DNA of 64,000 nt from Gammaproteobacteria bacterium (GCA_029882355.1 JAOUKV010000001.1:144736-208735), one strand, 5' to 3'; shown: positions 30,261-40,363, numbered from the stretch's first letter. Numbers and translations are program-made. The notes: generated by a model not told the origin, from the sequence alone.

Positions 30261-31709
30261 TTACCAGCTCAGCAATACATAACGCTGCATATCCCCGGAG
30301 CGGATCAGCAACAATACACCTTTCTCTTTATCAGCCTTATTGATTTCACGGCTAAATTCATCCGCTGTTTTAATCGGCTTGCGATTTATCTGCAAAATTA
30401 TAGCACCTGTTTTAATGCCCGCCATGGCTGCCACTGATCCGCGTTTAACTTCGGTCACCACAACACCGTCACCTGCCCTGGCGTTAAACTGTCTTGCCAA
30501 ATCAACTGTGAGCGTTTGTACTGTAAGCCCAAGTTGAGCCGAGCTCTGGGCCGAACCTTTAGCAACGACTTCATCATGGCTGCGCGCGCCAATGGTAACC
30601 ACTAAATCATGTTGCTTACCGTCGCGAAGAATAGTGATCTTTTCCTGCTTACCAGGCGGTGTCAACGAAACCTTGTTACGAAAATCACCCACATCTGTAA
30701 CAGGCTTACCACGAAAAGCGATGATGACATCGCCCTGTTTAAAACCAGCTTTATCCGCAGCTGAATCTTCGACTACCTCGGCAACAAGAATTCCCTGATT
30801 TTGTTTAATCTTAAAAGCTTTTGCCAGTTCAGTAGTTAGTGGCTGGATGGAAACGCCCAGATAACCGCGAGAAACTTCCCCTTTGTCTATGAGTTGATTC
30901 GCAATTTCTTTTGCCATATTAATCGGTATAGCAAAACCAATACCCATGTAACCGCCCGTGCGAGTAAAAATGGCCGTATTCATACCAATCACTTCACCAT
31001 TCAGGTTGACCAGCGGCCCACCCGAATTACCCGGATTAATGGCGGCATCGGTCTGGATGAAATCTTCGTAGTCATTAATGCCCACACTGGTTCGACCAGT
31101 TGCACTCACCACGCCAACTGTGAGCGTGTGGCTCAGGCCGAAAGGATTGCCTATGGCCACCACCCATTCCCCCACATCCAGTTTTGATGAATCGCCAAGC
31201 GGCAACACTGTCGGTTTTACAGTACTAATTTCAATGACAGCAATATCAGACTGTGGATCACGTCCGGTGACCGAGGCCTCGTATTCTTTACCATCATTGA
31301 ATTTAACACTGACTTTGTCTGCACCTTCTACAACATGGTTATTAGTCATGATATAGGTCTTATCAGCTAATAAGCCGTCTTTTACCCTGAACACAAATCC
31401 AGAGCCCTGACTTACACTACGATACTGATCCTGAGGCAATTCCTGATGTGGTGGCAAGCCGGGGAAAGACTCGCCAAAAAACCGTTTAAAGAAGTCATGC
31501 TCGAAAGGAAAAGGAATCGATTCTGGCTGCTGAATACGAGAGCTGCCCTCGACCTGAATAAAAACAACCGAAGGTGAAACGGATTTGGCCACCGATGAAA
31601 AGGCCTTGCCGCTTTGACGCAGGCTCTCGACACCACTATCCTGCGCTTGAGCGGAAAAACACACAGCCATAGTTAATATGAACACCCGGACTAATTGCCT
31701 ATTCATCAC
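30261..31709 (-). CDS. degQ: DegQ/MucD-type periplasmic serine protease
   Basis: 482 residues: a signal peptide (to about 22, AQAQD), a trypsin-like domain with the triad His125 (NNHVVEG), Asp155 (QSDIAV) and Ser229 (NPGNSGGP), then two PDZ domains (about 270-360 and 385-475). HtrA-family proteases degrade misfolded envelope proteins. The insert between residues 58 and 95 (FPFEHDFFKRFFGE) is the usual LA-loop region. It converges with the DUF1841 gene. Confidence 0.94.
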   Translation of the reverse strand: MMNRQLVRVFILTMAVCFSAQAQDSGVESLRQSGKAFSSVAKSVSPSVVFIQVEGSSRIQQPESIPFPFEHDFFKRFFGESFPGLPPHQELPQDQYRSVSQGSGFVFRVKDGLLADKTYIMTNNHVVEGADKVSVKFNDGKEYEASVTGRDPQSDIAVIEISTVKPTVLPLGDSSKLDVGEWVVAIGNPFGLSHTLTVGVVSATGRTSVGINDYEDFIQTDAAINPGNSGGPLVNLNGEVIGMNTAIFTRTGGYMGIGFAIPINMAKEIANQLIDKGEVSRGYLGVSIQPLTTELAKAFKIKQNQGILVAEVVEDSAADKAGFKQGDVIIAFRGKPVTDVGDFRNKVSLTPPGKQEKITILRDGKQHDLVVTIGARSHDEVVAKGSAQSSAQLGLTVQTLTVDLARQFNARAGDGVVVTEVKRGSVAAMAGIKTGAIILQINRKPIKTADEFSREINKADKEKGVLLLIRSGDMQRYVLLSW

Positions 31710-31821
31710 CTTTTATCTCCCTTGTTTAACAGACCTATTTATATATCAAGCAGAACCTTCGAACCGCCACCGGCCATGCAGCAACTATTTAAGTGAAATA
31801 AAACCAGAAAACCCACACAAT

Positions 31822-31855
31822 CAAAAAGCACTACCCTCATAAATTGAGGGTAGTG
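31822..31855 (-). terminator. Rho-independent terminator after hsp20
   Basis: An eleven-base-pair perfect stem (CACTACCCTCA / TGAGGGTAGTG) with a five-base loop is followed on the minus strand by CTTTTTG, seven bases past the hsp20 stop. Confidence 0.85.
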
Positions 31856-31862
31856 TCAGCAG

Positions 31863-32363
31863 TCATTCCACTTTGACGCTTTTATGAGTCGATTTTTTAA
31901 TTTTGGGAATGGTGAGTTTTAAAACACCATGCTTAAACTTAGCTTTAGCCTTATCAGCATCGACTTCACTAGGCAGTGATAAAGTCCTGGAAAAAGATCC
32001 CTGAGAAATTTCACAACGGTGATAATCACCTTCCTCCTCTTTTTCTTCTGCTTTGGTTGTACCTTTGATAGTCACTGAATTACCCGTCAGCGTTATCTCA
32101 ACATCATTTTTATCAACACCAGGCAGCTCTGCTTTAACAAAGATTTCTTTATCACGGTCGACCACATCAACGCTTGGCGCCCTGCCCTCGAATGGTGCAG
32201 GCAAATGACTCCATGAGGGGCGATCGAAACTGAATGGCCTGATCCAACGTTTTGGGAAAACATCCTCAAACATTTGTTCGAAATCTTCAAGACGACTCAG
32301 TACATCCGCACCGACATTTTTGCCAGTAGATTTGGCCACTTCTTTTTTGCTTGTTGCTGTCAT
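31863..32363 (-). CDS. Hsp20/alpha-crystallin small heat-shock protein
   Basis: 166 residues from the ATG at 32363, which has AGGAGG upstream. An extension to 32420 would add 19 residues and is unlikely. The alpha-crystallin domain (about 65-160) includes VDRDKEIFVKAELPGVDK and the FSRTLSLPSEVD and GVLKLTIPK motifs. It is an ATP-independent holdase. An Fnr/Anr-like site lies about 100 bases upstream. Confidence 0.93.
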   Translation of the reverse strand: MTATSKKEVAKSTGKNVGADVLSRLEDFEQMFEDVFPKRWIRPFSFDRPSWSHLPAPFEGRAPSVDVVDRDKEIFVKAELPGVDKNDVEITLTGNSVTIKGTTKAEEKEEEGDYHRCEISQGSFSRTLSLPSEVDADKAKAKFKHGVLKLTIPKIKKSTHKSVKVE

Positions 32364-32457
32364 GATTTTCCTCCTGTTCTTTATTTGATGTTTCATTGTC
32401 GTAGCGAAAATAACAACCATCCGCCAGTTAATTAGGCCCCCACCATTCTATGTATTC

Positions 32458-32471
32458 ATGACATAGATCAA
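32458..32471. promoter_or_regulatory. Fnr/Anr-type binding-site candidate upstream of hsp20
   Basis: Read on the minus strand the site is TTGATCTATGTCAT, nine of ten conserved bases of the TTGAT-N4-GTCAA form. A TAATTA -10-like box at 32429-32434 places the centre near -41.5, typical of activated class II promoters. The match is visible; oxygen or NO control is inference. Confidence 0.35.
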
Positions 32472-32545
32472 CTAACTTTAAAAAACAACCAAACCCAAAG
32501 TACCACCTGATATATAACAATACTAATAAACTGTGTCGTGGTTAT

Positions 32546-32632
32546 ATGAAAATTCGTACACCGATCAAGACTCTGGAAAAGATTAATGAAAAGGAACACG
32601 AGCTTTATAATCAACTATGTCAGCTTAGCTAA
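32546..32632 (+). CDS. Possible 28-residue small protein
   Basis: ATG-TAA frame encoding a Lys/Glu-rich helical peptide (starts MKIRTPIKTLEK, ends CQLS), 24 bases before the next gene. There is a TATAAC box about 30 bases upstream but no clear Shine-Dalgarno. May be real, or a chance frame. Confidence 0.25.
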   Translation: MKIRTPIKTLEKINEKEHELYNQLCQLS

Positions 32633-32655
32633 CATTATAATCAGGAGATAAAATC

Positions 32656-32901
32656 ATGACAGAACTCAAGCATACCCAGAACGTCGGCGCACCTGATCCA
32701 GAATTAAAGACCTCTCCCATTGCAGAAGAAAACAGCAGTGAATTCGAAGCATTACGTCAGGAAATGCCAGGTGAGCCCGTTTGTTATTTCAATGATCAAA
32801 GTTTTCCGACGGGTGTCTATGTAAAAAGCGGAACATCACTACTGAAATGTACTTATGGTATTTGGGAACAGGCAGGCTCTTCGGACCCGGATCACCCTTA
32901 A
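32656..32901 (+). CDS. Small DUF1496-like protein
   Basis: 81 residues after a good ribosome binding site (AGGAGA). The C-terminal half, CYFNDQSFPTGVYVKSGTSLLKC, resembles the short DUF1496 motif of two cysteines flanking a Gly/Val segment. There is no signal peptide. Role unknown; the assignment is by pattern only. Confidence 0.7.
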   Translation: MTELKHTQNVGAPDPELKTSPIAEENSSEFEALRQEMPGEPVCYFNDQSFPTGVYVKSGTSLLKCTYGIWEQAGSSDPDHP

Positions 32902-33009
32902 GTGACAAACTACTAAGAGACTCCTGTCCGTGGGCAGGTAAATCATCGCTGCAGCGGATCTGTAGTAGCCTGTTAATAAAATAATCCTTACTCTTAATCC
33001 GCATCTCTC

Positions 33010-33495
33010 TCAGGCGCTATCATTAGTTGTCAATCGACGATACTTACTGTCATGGCATCTGGGACATGGCGGCATGTGGCCCGGTTTATGGAAATGGATG
33101 ACCTCGCCACAACCTATGCATTCAAAAGTTCCGAGACCAACAATCTCTCCCGTATGCCACTCACCGATGCGTGATGCCTCATTCTCAAACTTCTTGAGCG
33201 TTTCACGTGTCTCATCAACCATTTTAGAGAAGGTGTCGCCTAAGGTACCTTCGATCATGTAATAATCATACATGAGCCAGTCTTTGAGCTCTTTCCTGTT
33301 GATTTCCATGAAATTGGCCGCATCCTCGACATCACGCCTGAGATAGTCAGCAATTTTATCAACCTCTTCACGGGTTAATTCTCCCCACTCTGCAAGGCGC
33401 TCTAGCGCATGATCAATCTGTGGTTTCTCGTGGAGAAGTTCCATTAGCTTCTGATAGCCGGCTGCAAGACGATTACTATTGTTTGAATCATTCAT
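33010..33495 (-). CDS. DUF1451 zinc-ribbon protein (YbeL-like)
   Basis: 161 residues. An N-terminal helical region (about 10-110) leads to a C-terminal zinc ribbon with CIGCGEVIHF and CPRCHDSKYRR. E. coli YbeL has the same layout; its function is not known. Monocistronic. Confidence 0.88.
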   Translation of the reverse strand: MNDSNNSNRLAAGYQKLMELLHEKPQIDHALERLAEWGELTREEVDKIADYLRRDVEDAANFMEINRKELKDWLMYDYYMIEGTLGDTFSKMVDETRETLKKFENEASRIGEWHTGEIVGLGTFECIGCGEVIHFHKPGHMPPCPRCHDSKYRRLTTNDSA

Positions 33496-33592
33496 AACAT
33501 CACCCCCAATCTATGTAATTTCTACGGTTTCAGTGTGGCCCAAATTACTATATTTTCCAAGCCCTGTGAAATGCAAAAGGCCAGCTCAGTAG

Positions 33593-34396
33593 TCACAAAT
33601 TCTGCGCAAATATCCACGCAAATCCGACACCAATAAGATAATAATCTTTCTGCTCGACCAGAGGACTATCTTCAAACACAGCTCCGTTCAAATTCTGGTA
33701 ACGCAATAACGTCCACCAGATCCAGTCACCTTCACGCCAGCTTGCCCTGATCTTGGCAAAAGAACCTCCGTAACCTTTTTCCGAAGCATAAGCAGGTCGA
33801 GTGGCGGTTGAAAAACCTGGATCAACATCATAATAATATGCATGGAAATCCTGCGTCGCGTATTTAAGCCCAGCGGTAAATTTCATCGCCAGGCCTGATT
33901 TGAGTATTCTACGTTTTTCAATACTAAAACGTGGTTCCATTATCCAGCCTTCATTACTGGTGTGTTTTATATCCGAAGCAATTGCTGCTCTTAAAGGTAA
34001 TTCAAACCGTACATCAATCTGATCTCTTCTAAGTTCAGTCAATAAAAACTCCAATGAAGGCCCGATCTGTAGCACCGCATCGAGGTCAGGCATACCAATT
34101 CGAACACCACTATCATCGCTATCTACCGGTATACCAAAATCGGCACTCAGATCAAGCACCACATCATCCGACTTGAACAAAAAGCCTCGAATCCCCCTAC
34201 CTATCTCCAGTTTTTCAGACACTAAAGTAAAATAAGGAATAGGCAGAATATAATTTTTTGTATCTGTTGAGCCAGGATATAAATTAAGATTAAATTCAGC
34301 AATACCAGCACCTAACTGCCATGCAATTTCTTTTGAAATGGAAGCTGAGCAGTAAAAAAAACTGAGGCTAATCAGCACAGGCAATACTTTTTTCAT
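33593..34396 (-). CDS. MipA/OmpV-family outer-membrane protein
   Basis: About 267 residues from Met at 34396 (MKKVLPVLIS), which begins a normal signal peptide; a longer frame reaches 34456. The mature protein has the family pattern YPGSTDTKNYILPIPYF and GIRGFLF, with alternating beta strands to a C-terminal FAWIFAQNL. MipA of E. coli scaffolds murein enzymes, while OmpV-type proteins are of unclear role. Confidence 0.88.
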   Translation of the reverse strand: MKKVLPVLISLSFFYCSASISKEIAWQLGAGIAEFNLNLYPGSTDTKNYILPIPYFTLVSEKLEIGRGIRGFLFKSDDVVLDLSADFGIPVDSDDSGVRIGMPDLDAVLQIGPSLEFLLTELRRDQIDVRFELPLRAAIASDIKHTSNEGWIMEPRFSIEKRRILKSGLAMKFTAGLKYATQDFHAYYYDVDPGFSTATRPAYASEKGYGGSFAKIRASWREGDWIWWTLLRYQNLNGAVFEDSPLVEQKDYYLIGVGFAWIFAQNL

Positions 34397-34523
34397 CATA
34401 TTTTTATTTATAATAAATACAGTCATTTTATTATTATACCTGTAATAGCTATACATCCATTACAGATGATCATTGATAGCGATATGGGTATTATTTACCC
34501 TCATTACCCAATAGACTACAGAC

Positions 34524-35429
34524 GTGCCAAATACTCCCAACAAAAGTAACGATATAAACAGGCCTGCATCAAAACCTCGTCCTGAGCCAGCGGTATTAAA
34601 ATTAATTCGCTTTGCCTTTCAGGTAGGTGGTCGCATAGCCCCGCCCATAGCAGGGCGTATCGCCTACAAACTATGGCTAACACCCACACGCCATAAAACA
34701 CCAGCATCAGAAAAAGAAGCACTGGATAGCGCCGATATCCAATATATCCAAATCAACGATAACAAGATCACCACATTTAGCTGGGGAACTTCAGGTCCAA
34801 TCGTGTTATTAGTACATGGCTGGAGTGGACGTGGCACACAGATGGGGGCTTTCATACGACCACTACTAAATGCAGGTTATCGAGTATTGAGTTTTGATGC
34901 ACCGGCGCACGGTAAAAGCACTGGCAAACAAACTAATATTTATCAAGTCGCTGATACCATCATTGCCATGCAACATCACTTTGGAACTATTGACTCAGTC
35001 ATTAGCCATTCATTTGGTGGCCCGTGTGCCGCCATAGCCATTCAACGCGGCCTAAAAATTAAACGCCTGGTTAGTATTTGTCCACCGGCAAACACTTTAG
35101 GACTTATCGAAAAATTCATCAGTATTTTACGCATACCAACAAAGGCTGGCGACCACCTGACACAGCGTTTTGAAAATAACTTTGGCAAAGAAGTTTGGCA
35201 TGATGTATCTATGGTTAACACCGTCAAACAACTAAAGATTCCAGGCTTATTAATACACGACAGTCATGATGACGATATTCCATGGCAGGAAGGACATGCC
35301 GTTTCAGAGGCATGGGACAATGCCGAATTTATAAAAACAACCGGCCTGGGTCATCGAAGAATTTTAAGGGACGCTGCTGTTATTGAAGCGGTTGTCAGCT
35401 TTATTAGTGACAGCAATAAGGATGAATGA
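34524..35429 (+). CDS. Alpha/beta-fold hydrolase
   Basis: 301 residues with a GTG start at 34524; no internal ATG precedes the fold. The oxyanion motif VHGWSG, the nucleophile elbow SHSFGG (GXSXG-like with Ser in the first position), HDSHDDDIPW with the probable catalytic Asp, and GHRRI with the probable His are all present. The first 75 residues are a basic N-terminal extension. Substrate unknown. Confidence 0.86.
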   Translation: MPNTPNKSNDINRPASKPRPEPAVLKLIRFAFQVGGRIAPPIAGRIAYKLWLTPTRHKTPASEKEALDSADIQYIQINDNKITTFSWGTSGPIVLLVHGWSGRGTQMGAFIRPLLNAGYRVLSFDAPAHGKSTGKQTNIYQVADTIIAMQHHFGTIDSVISHSFGGPCAAIAIQRGLKIKRLVSICPPANTLGLIEKFISILRIPTKAGDHLTQRFENNFGKEVWHDVSMVNTVKQLKIPGLLIHDSHDDDIPWQEGHAVSEAWDNAEFIKTTGLGHRRILRDAAVIEAVVSFISDSNKDE

Positions 35430-35446
35430 AATTAAATATAAAGCTG

Positions 35447-36862
35447 TCAATTCTTTGTCAAATTTACCGGTATTTTATATAAGGTGAGATTATATTTGGA
35501 TGCATCTTTAATAGATTTTTCATTCCCTACTAACCAGACATGGTCATTTGCAGCATAAAATATTGATCTCCATGAACGACTAATAACGGCATCACCTAAT
35601 ACGACATTAGCATGCAGCGTTTTAGTATCCAGACTAATCAATTGATTATTAATCAACATAAATAACTGATCATTGTAAAACATTATCTTTACTGCACCAA
35701 TCGACATACCATTTGCACTTTTTAGTATATGCCGCCAGTGTTTAGTTCCCGTATCAAAGACCGACAAACCATCTTCCTTTCTGCCATGACTAACCCATAC
35801 CTGATCAGCTGTTACTACCACATCAGAGCACTCGTTTTTTGCGTCCAGTCCCATCTCTTTTCGTGTGTATGTATTAAATGTTCTATGCTTTCCATTATAT
35901 CGAGACATACATATTTCATTTAAACGGCTTTTCTTTTCATCTTTTCTAAATTTAGAATAATTGCTATACCAGATATCGTTATCACTAGCAGACAGAATAT
36001 TGGCTCTTTTGCTTACATCTTTAGCTTTACTTTTACTTTTACTTTTATCTTTGTTCCTATCTTTATCCTTGTCTTTCTCTTTACCCTTTTCTTTGTCCAA
36101 CAAGGCATCTTTATAACTAATACTCTTATTATTCTTTTTTGGCACTACATAACCTAGTCCTTTAGAAGACTCAACAAACCAAAGTTTTTCACCTATAAAC
36201 TGAGATGAACGTGGCCGAAGATCAAGCTGTTGAGAAAGATCACTCGTTCTCGTATCGAATAAAAACAAACCGGATTGAACTTTATTATTTATTGAGTTAG
36301 AAGTTTCCAGAACGACCGATTTATCTGATACAAAAAGATTACCAATCACATGATCTAAATCAAACTCACCCCATGCTTCCTGCTCAACATCAAACCTCAA
36401 CAGCTTATCGTTGATAACAATCCAAACTGCATCTTGACCATATTTAATAACAGTCGGATTTGCATATTGAGTTTTGAGCATATACTTAGTCATGCCATCC
36501 GCCTCTACTTTTCTAAAGGAAACGGTCTTTCCAGGCACAATAGTTTTAGGTATTTGAAACTCTGATTTATTATCTTTCATCTCAACGGCTTGATAAACAG
36601 ACTGGTTAATGTACAAGGTATATTCCTTGCCATGACAAAATATATTCGCTTCATGCGCATCTGATGAAAGAAGTTTAACGCCTTCCGGGCTTTGCTCGCC
36701 GGCTGACAAAAAATGCTGTTTCCCATTAATCTCGATCAGGGCTCGATCATTAAAAAGAGCTTTTACAGCGAATGTAATTTTAGCTTCAGTTGCAGATAGA
36801 GCCTGTACAGAGTAGAAGCTTATAAGCACCAACAGCAAAGCCATCGTTTTTTTTAATTTCAT
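35447..36862 (-). CDS. Secreted propeller-like protein with an N-terminal retropepsin-associated domain and a Lys/Asp linker
   Basis: 471 residues: a signal peptide (to about 24). Residues 28-95 (ALFNDRALIEINGKQ, GEQSPEGVKLLSSDAHEA) resemble the small domain that precedes the aspartic protease domain in gammaproteobacterial periplasmic retropepsin-like proteins. No DTG/DSG protease motif follows. The rest reads as beta-propeller-like repeats containing VWI, LFV, IWY, VWV and VWL strands. A K/D/E/S/R-rich linker of about 30 residues (near 255-285) interrupts it. The gene looks AT-rich by eye. Function unknown. Confidence 0.72.
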   Translation of the reverse strand: MKLKKTMALLLVLISFYSVQALSATEAKITFAVKALFNDRALIEINGKQHFLSAGEQSPEGVKLLSSDAHEANIFCHGKEYTLYINQSVYQAVEMKDNKSEFQIPKTIVPGKTVSFRKVEADGMTKYMLKTQYANPTVIKYGQDAVWIVINDKLLRFDVEQEAWGEFDLDHVIGNLFVSDKSVVLETSNSINNKVQSGLFLFDTRTSDLSQQLDLRPRSSQFIGEKLWFVESSKGLGYVVPKKNNKSISYKDALLDKEKGKEKDKDKDRNKDKSKSKSKAKDVSKRANILSASDNDIWYSNYSKFRKDEKKSRLNEICMSRYNGKHRTFNTYTRKEMGLDAKNECSDVVVTADQVWVSHGRKEDGLSVFDTGTKHWRHILKSANGMSIGAVKIMFYNDQLFMLINNQLISLDTKTLHANVVLGDAVISRSWRSIFYAANDHVWLVGNEKSIKDASKYNLTLYKIPVNLTKN

Positions 36863-36904
36863 AGCAATATTATTCTTCCATAATTCATATCAGTGTAATT
36901 AGAT

Positions 36905-37219
36905 TTACTCTTTCAACGCCATCGGCCTTTGCTCAGATAACTGTCCTCGACTACATGGCTTAACCATTATTTCCAGATAAAATGTTTCAAGCCCTTCCGA
37001 CTCGGCCCAACTAATCAATTTATTAATTTCGGAGAGATGAACAACTTCACTATTTGTCTCGTCAACACCGAATCGACAGTCAAAATCCCAATAGTCAGCA
37101 TCTTCAGGCAACGCCCGTCTGCGTTCTCTTTTTATATATTTTTTTACTTCGTATTTGATGGATTCTACAAGCCTTGGAAGAGTTAGCTTTTCATGGGTTA
37201 ATTTGAATGTTTTTTTCAT
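36905..37219 (-). CDS. DUF6172 family protein
   Basis: 104 residues beginning MKKTFKLTHEK with a basic helix (YIKRERRRALPE), then YWDFDCRFG and a C-terminal region with a cysteine in MVKPCSRG. This matches my memory of the DUF6172 pattern; function unknown. Confidence 0.75.
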   Translation of the reverse strand: MKKTFKLTHEKLTLPRLVESIKYEVKKYIKRERRRALPEDADYWDFDCRFGVDETNSEVVHLSEINKLISWAESEGLETFYLEIMVKPCSRGQLSEQRPMALKE

Positions 37220-37255
37220 ATTGCCTCAAAATTTGACGAGAAGTAGACCTGTAGA

Positions 37256-37630
37256 TCAAAGCCAATTATACAATATTAAACAGCTCGAAAAGATGGTCAA
37301 AGCATAACTCAAGCCTGATGATACCTGCCATGCTCTAAAGATAAACCGTGTAACACCCAAAGCGTGAACAATCCTTAATACAAGAAAACTGATCGCCAAA
37401 GTTTGAACAAGAGTCTGGCTGGTATTTTGTGCAATTAAGACATAAAGAATGAGAGCAAACGGGATTAAATGCTCAAGCGCGTTGGAATGGGCCACTATGG
37501 CATTGCGTAACTTCTTACTCTCACCATGACCATGAGCTATTCGTTCTTTGTATCTAAGGCGGGAGACGTTGAGAGCGAGAATTACAATTAACAAACAGGA
37601 TGAGCCAACGAATAGATTAAAGCTTTGCAT
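37256..37630 (-). CDS. MAPEG-family membrane protein
   Basis: 124 residues with four transmembrane helices. The conserved MAPEG glutathione-binding type sequence RNAIVAHSNALEHLIPFAL and RIVHALGVTRF are visible. Relatives act on glutathione conjugates or lipid peroxides, but the substrate here is unknown. Confidence 0.88.
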   Translation of the reverse strand: MQSFNLFVGSSCLLIVILALNVSRLRYKERIAHGHGESKKLRNAIVAHSNALEHLIPFALILYVLIAQNTSQTLVQTLAISFLVLRIVHALGVTRFIFRAWQVSSGLSYALTIFSSCLILYNWL

Positions 37631-37865
37631 ATTTGTTTTCCTGTTTTTATTCGATGGCGATTACAAATTTTTTTATACAGTGCAAAGCACTGTGTTTTGT
37701 GAAACTATTTTTACGCCAATACCTTGAATATAGCAAGGAAGTTTTGGCTTTGACAAAACACTTCCTGTGTTTTGCCCTACGGGCCAGCTATACAACAACT
37801 GTTCAAATTCACTCCTGATGAATTTAGTGACTTAAACCTCCCTGTACAAGCTGTCTCAGTGTACG

Positions 37866-37878
37866 CGGGATGACGGGC
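37866..37878 (+). repeat. Dispersed repeat core, copy 1
   Basis: CGGGATGACGGGC occurs here in the 257-base non-coding gap between the MAPEG gene and copA, and again at 44763-44775. Such CGGGATGAC-containing cores are frequent in short dispersed repeats. The rest of the gap holds a CAGTGC-AAA-GCACTG palindrome at 37678-37692 and nothing else recognisable. Confidence 0.45.
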
Positions 37879-37887
37879 TTAAGTTAG

Positions 37888-40218
37888 TTATAAATTAACC
37901 CTCCTAAGCCTCAACGAATTAACAATCACCGAGACTGAACTAAAACTCATCGCTACCGCCGCCAGCATCGGTGATAATAATAAACCAAACACTGGATACA
38001 AAACTCCGGCGGCAATCGGTACACCCGCTGAGTTATAAAAAAAGGCAAAAAATAAATTCTGCCGAATATTTTTCATCACCGCTCGACTCAAACGAATTGC
38101 CCGAACAATGCCGCGTAAATCGCCCTTCACCAATGTCACACCAGCTGATTCCATAGCGACATCCGTACCCGTGCCCATAGCAATGCCGACATTTGCCTGT
38201 GCTAATGCCGGTGCATCATTAATACCATCCCCTGCCATCGCGACAATTTTATTCATTGCCTGTAACTGTTTAATGATCTTTGCTTTCTGTTCGGGCAAGA
38301 CTTCGGCTTCAACGTGGTTAATGCCCAGTTTTTTTGCGACAGCCTGCGCAGTAGTATGACTATCACCCGTTAACATCACGATCTGCACACCTTCTTTGTA
38401 CAGCTGAGCAATGGCTTCGGGTGCTGATGTTTTAACTGGATCGGCAACGCCGATGAGTCCGGCGGCCTTGCCATCAATGGCGATCAACATCACTGTTTGG
38501 CCTTCAGCACGAGCAGCTTCTGCTTTTTCAGATAAAGTACCAGCTTCAATATTCAGATCTTGCATCAATTGAATATTACCCATAGCGACTTCATGATTAT
38601 CAACCACCCCAACGACACCCTTGCCTGTGACTGATTCAAATGTATCGACGGGCACTAATTCAAGATTCTGTTGTTGCGCTTCATTAACGATGGCTTCGGC
38701 CAGGGGATGTTCGCTGGCGCGTTCCAGACTGGCGACCAGTGTCAGCATTTCATCGACATCAAAATTGGCAGTGGTTTCAAGTCTAACCAGTTTGGGTTTG
38801 CCTTCGGTAAGTGTTCCAGTTTTATCGACGACCAGCACATCTACTTTTTCAAGAATTTCCAGGGCTTCAGCATTTTTAATCAACACACCAAGGGTTGCAC
38901 CCTTGCCGGTGCCGACCATAATCGACATCGGTGTAGCCAGACCCAGTGCACAGGGACAGGCGATGATTAATACCGCAACAGCGTTGACAACCGCATAAGC
39001 GAGAGCAGGTTCTGGCCCGTATAACCACCATATGAAGAAAGCCAGTGTAGCTACCAAAACCACGGCGGGTACAAAATAACTGGCGACTACATCGGCGAGT
39101 TTTTGAATGGGCGCACGCGATCGTTGTGCTTCGCTGACCATCTTCACAATCTGTGACAACAGAGTATGAGTACCCACTTTTTCAGCTCGCATCAATAAAC
39201 TACCAGTGCCATTAACGGTGGAACCGATAAGTTTTTCTTCGACTGTTTTTTCTACTGGTATGGGTTCACCCGTAACCATGGATTCATCTACCGAGCTATT
39301 TCCTTCTACGACCTGACCATCGACAGGAATTTTTTCGCCAGGCCGGACTCGTAACAAATCGCCGACGACAACATGCTCTAGTGGCACATCTTCTTCGTCA
39401 CCGTTTTCACGCACGATACGAGCAGTTTTTGGTGCCAGCCCCAGCAATAATTTAATCGCGCTATTGGTTTGACTGCGGGCGCGGAGTTCCAGCACCTGCC
39501 CTAGCAGAACTAACGCGACGATAACGGCGGCGGCTTCGAAATAAACACCGACCAGGCCATCTTCCATGCGCATAGCGGCGGGAAAGATTTCAGGTACAAA
39601 CAGGGCAATCAGGCTGTAACTCCAGGCGACGGATACGCCCAGCCCGATCAGGGTGAACATATTCAGATTCCAGCTGACTACCGACTGCACACCGCGTACA
39701 AAAAATGGCCAGCCACCCCAGATGACGACCGGTGTCGCCAATACGAATTCCAGCAATTGCACACTTTGCATGGGTAGATCTTCTGGCAATAAGGAAGGCG
39801 CCATATCCGCTATCATGGCGAGCACGAAAACAGGAAAAGCCAGTACCGTGCTGATCCAGAAACGACGCGTCATATCGATAAGTTCGGTATTATCTTCTTC
39901 GACACTGATGTTTTTGGCTTCCAGTGCCATGCCGCATTTGGGACAGGAACCTGGGCCCTGTTGCTCGACTTCAGGATGCATAGGGCAAGTGTAGGTATCG
40001 GAACTCAGCTGACAACTTCCATGGTCGCTGCTCGTTGGCACTTCTGGTTCGGGATTCAAATATTTGTCGGGATTATCGGCGAATTTCTGCTGACAGCCTG
40101 AACTACAGAAATAATAATCCGTGGCTTCATGAATATGACGGTGTTCACTGTCTTCGCTAACGGTCATACCGCAAACGGGGTCGAGCATTTTTATTTCATT
40201 GGTAGATGGCTCTAACAT
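37888..40218 (-). CDS. copA: Copper-exporting P1B-type ATPase with YHS and HMBD domains
   Basis: 776 residues. The cytosolic N-terminus has a YHS domain (DPVCGMTV at 13-20) and a heavy-metal-binding domain (YTCPMHPEV and CPKCGM, 76-97) in place of classical GMTCxxC domains. The CPC motif is at 421-423 in a transmembrane helix, TGEP at 316-319, DKTGT at 465-469 and [10 protein letters not shown] further on. These define a Cu(I)-translocating ATPase. It is divergent from the Hvf/bufferin operon, with a shared 248-base intergenic region, which links both to copper. GAGGAG precedes the ATG. Confidence 0.95.
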   Translation of the reverse strand: MLEPSTNEIKMLDPVCGMTVSEDSEHRHIHEATDYYFCSSGCQQKFADNPDKYLNPEPEVPTSSDHGSCQLSSDTYTCPMHPEVEQQGPGSCPKCGMALEAKNISVEEDNTELIDMTRRFWISTVLAFPVFVLAMIADMAPSLLPEDLPMQSVQLLEFVLATPVVIWGGWPFFVRGVQSVVSWNLNMFTLIGLGVSVAWSYSLIALFVPEIFPAAMRMEDGLVGVYFEAAAVIVALVLLGQVLELRARSQTNSAIKLLLGLAPKTARIVRENGDEEDVPLEHVVVGDLLRVRPGEKIPVDGQVVEGNSSVDESMVTGEPIPVEKTVEEKLIGSTVNGTGSLLMRAEKVGTHTLLSQIVKMVSEAQRSRAPIQKLADVVASYFVPAVVLVATLAFFIWWLYGPEPALAYAVVNAVAVLIIACPCALGLATPMSIMVGTGKGATLGVLIKNAEALEILEKVDVLVVDKTGTLTEGKPKLVRLETTANFDVDEMLTLVASLERASEHPLAEAIVNEAQQQNLELVPVDTFESVTGKGVVGVVDNHEVAMGNIQLMQDLNIEAGTLSEKAEAARAEGQTVMLIAIDGKAAGLIGVADPVKTSAPEAIAQLYKEGVQIVMLTGDSHTTAQAVAKKLGINHVEAEVLPEQKAKIIKQLQAMNKIVAMAGDGINDAPALAQANVGIAMGTGTDVAMESAGVTLVKGDLRGIVRAIRLSRAVMKNIRQNLFFAFFYNSAGVPIAAGVLYPVFGLLLSPMLAAVAMSFSSVSVIVNSLRLRRVNL

Positions 40219-40363
40219 TAGCGGCTCCTCATGTAAGCAATCTCACGACCAGTATAGAGCCGAAGCAACTTATTTATCACCCCTCTGATACCAGTGGTTT
40301 TATCGAACAGAGCAGTATTTCTTATGCAGATTACTCAATTTTTTATAATTATTCTAAGTTGAG

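Noticed and set aside
32364..32460. A sigma-32 heat-shock promoter for hsp20
   Set aside because: No CTTGAAA and CCCCAT pair at the required distance.
37631..37887. A non-coding gap with palindromes, considered as a lone attC site
   Set aside because: No paired RYYYAAC and GTTRRRY cores with the right spacing are visible.
40219..40330. A CueR-type operator for copA
   Set aside because: No ACCTTCC-type dyad with a 19-base promoter spacer could be found.
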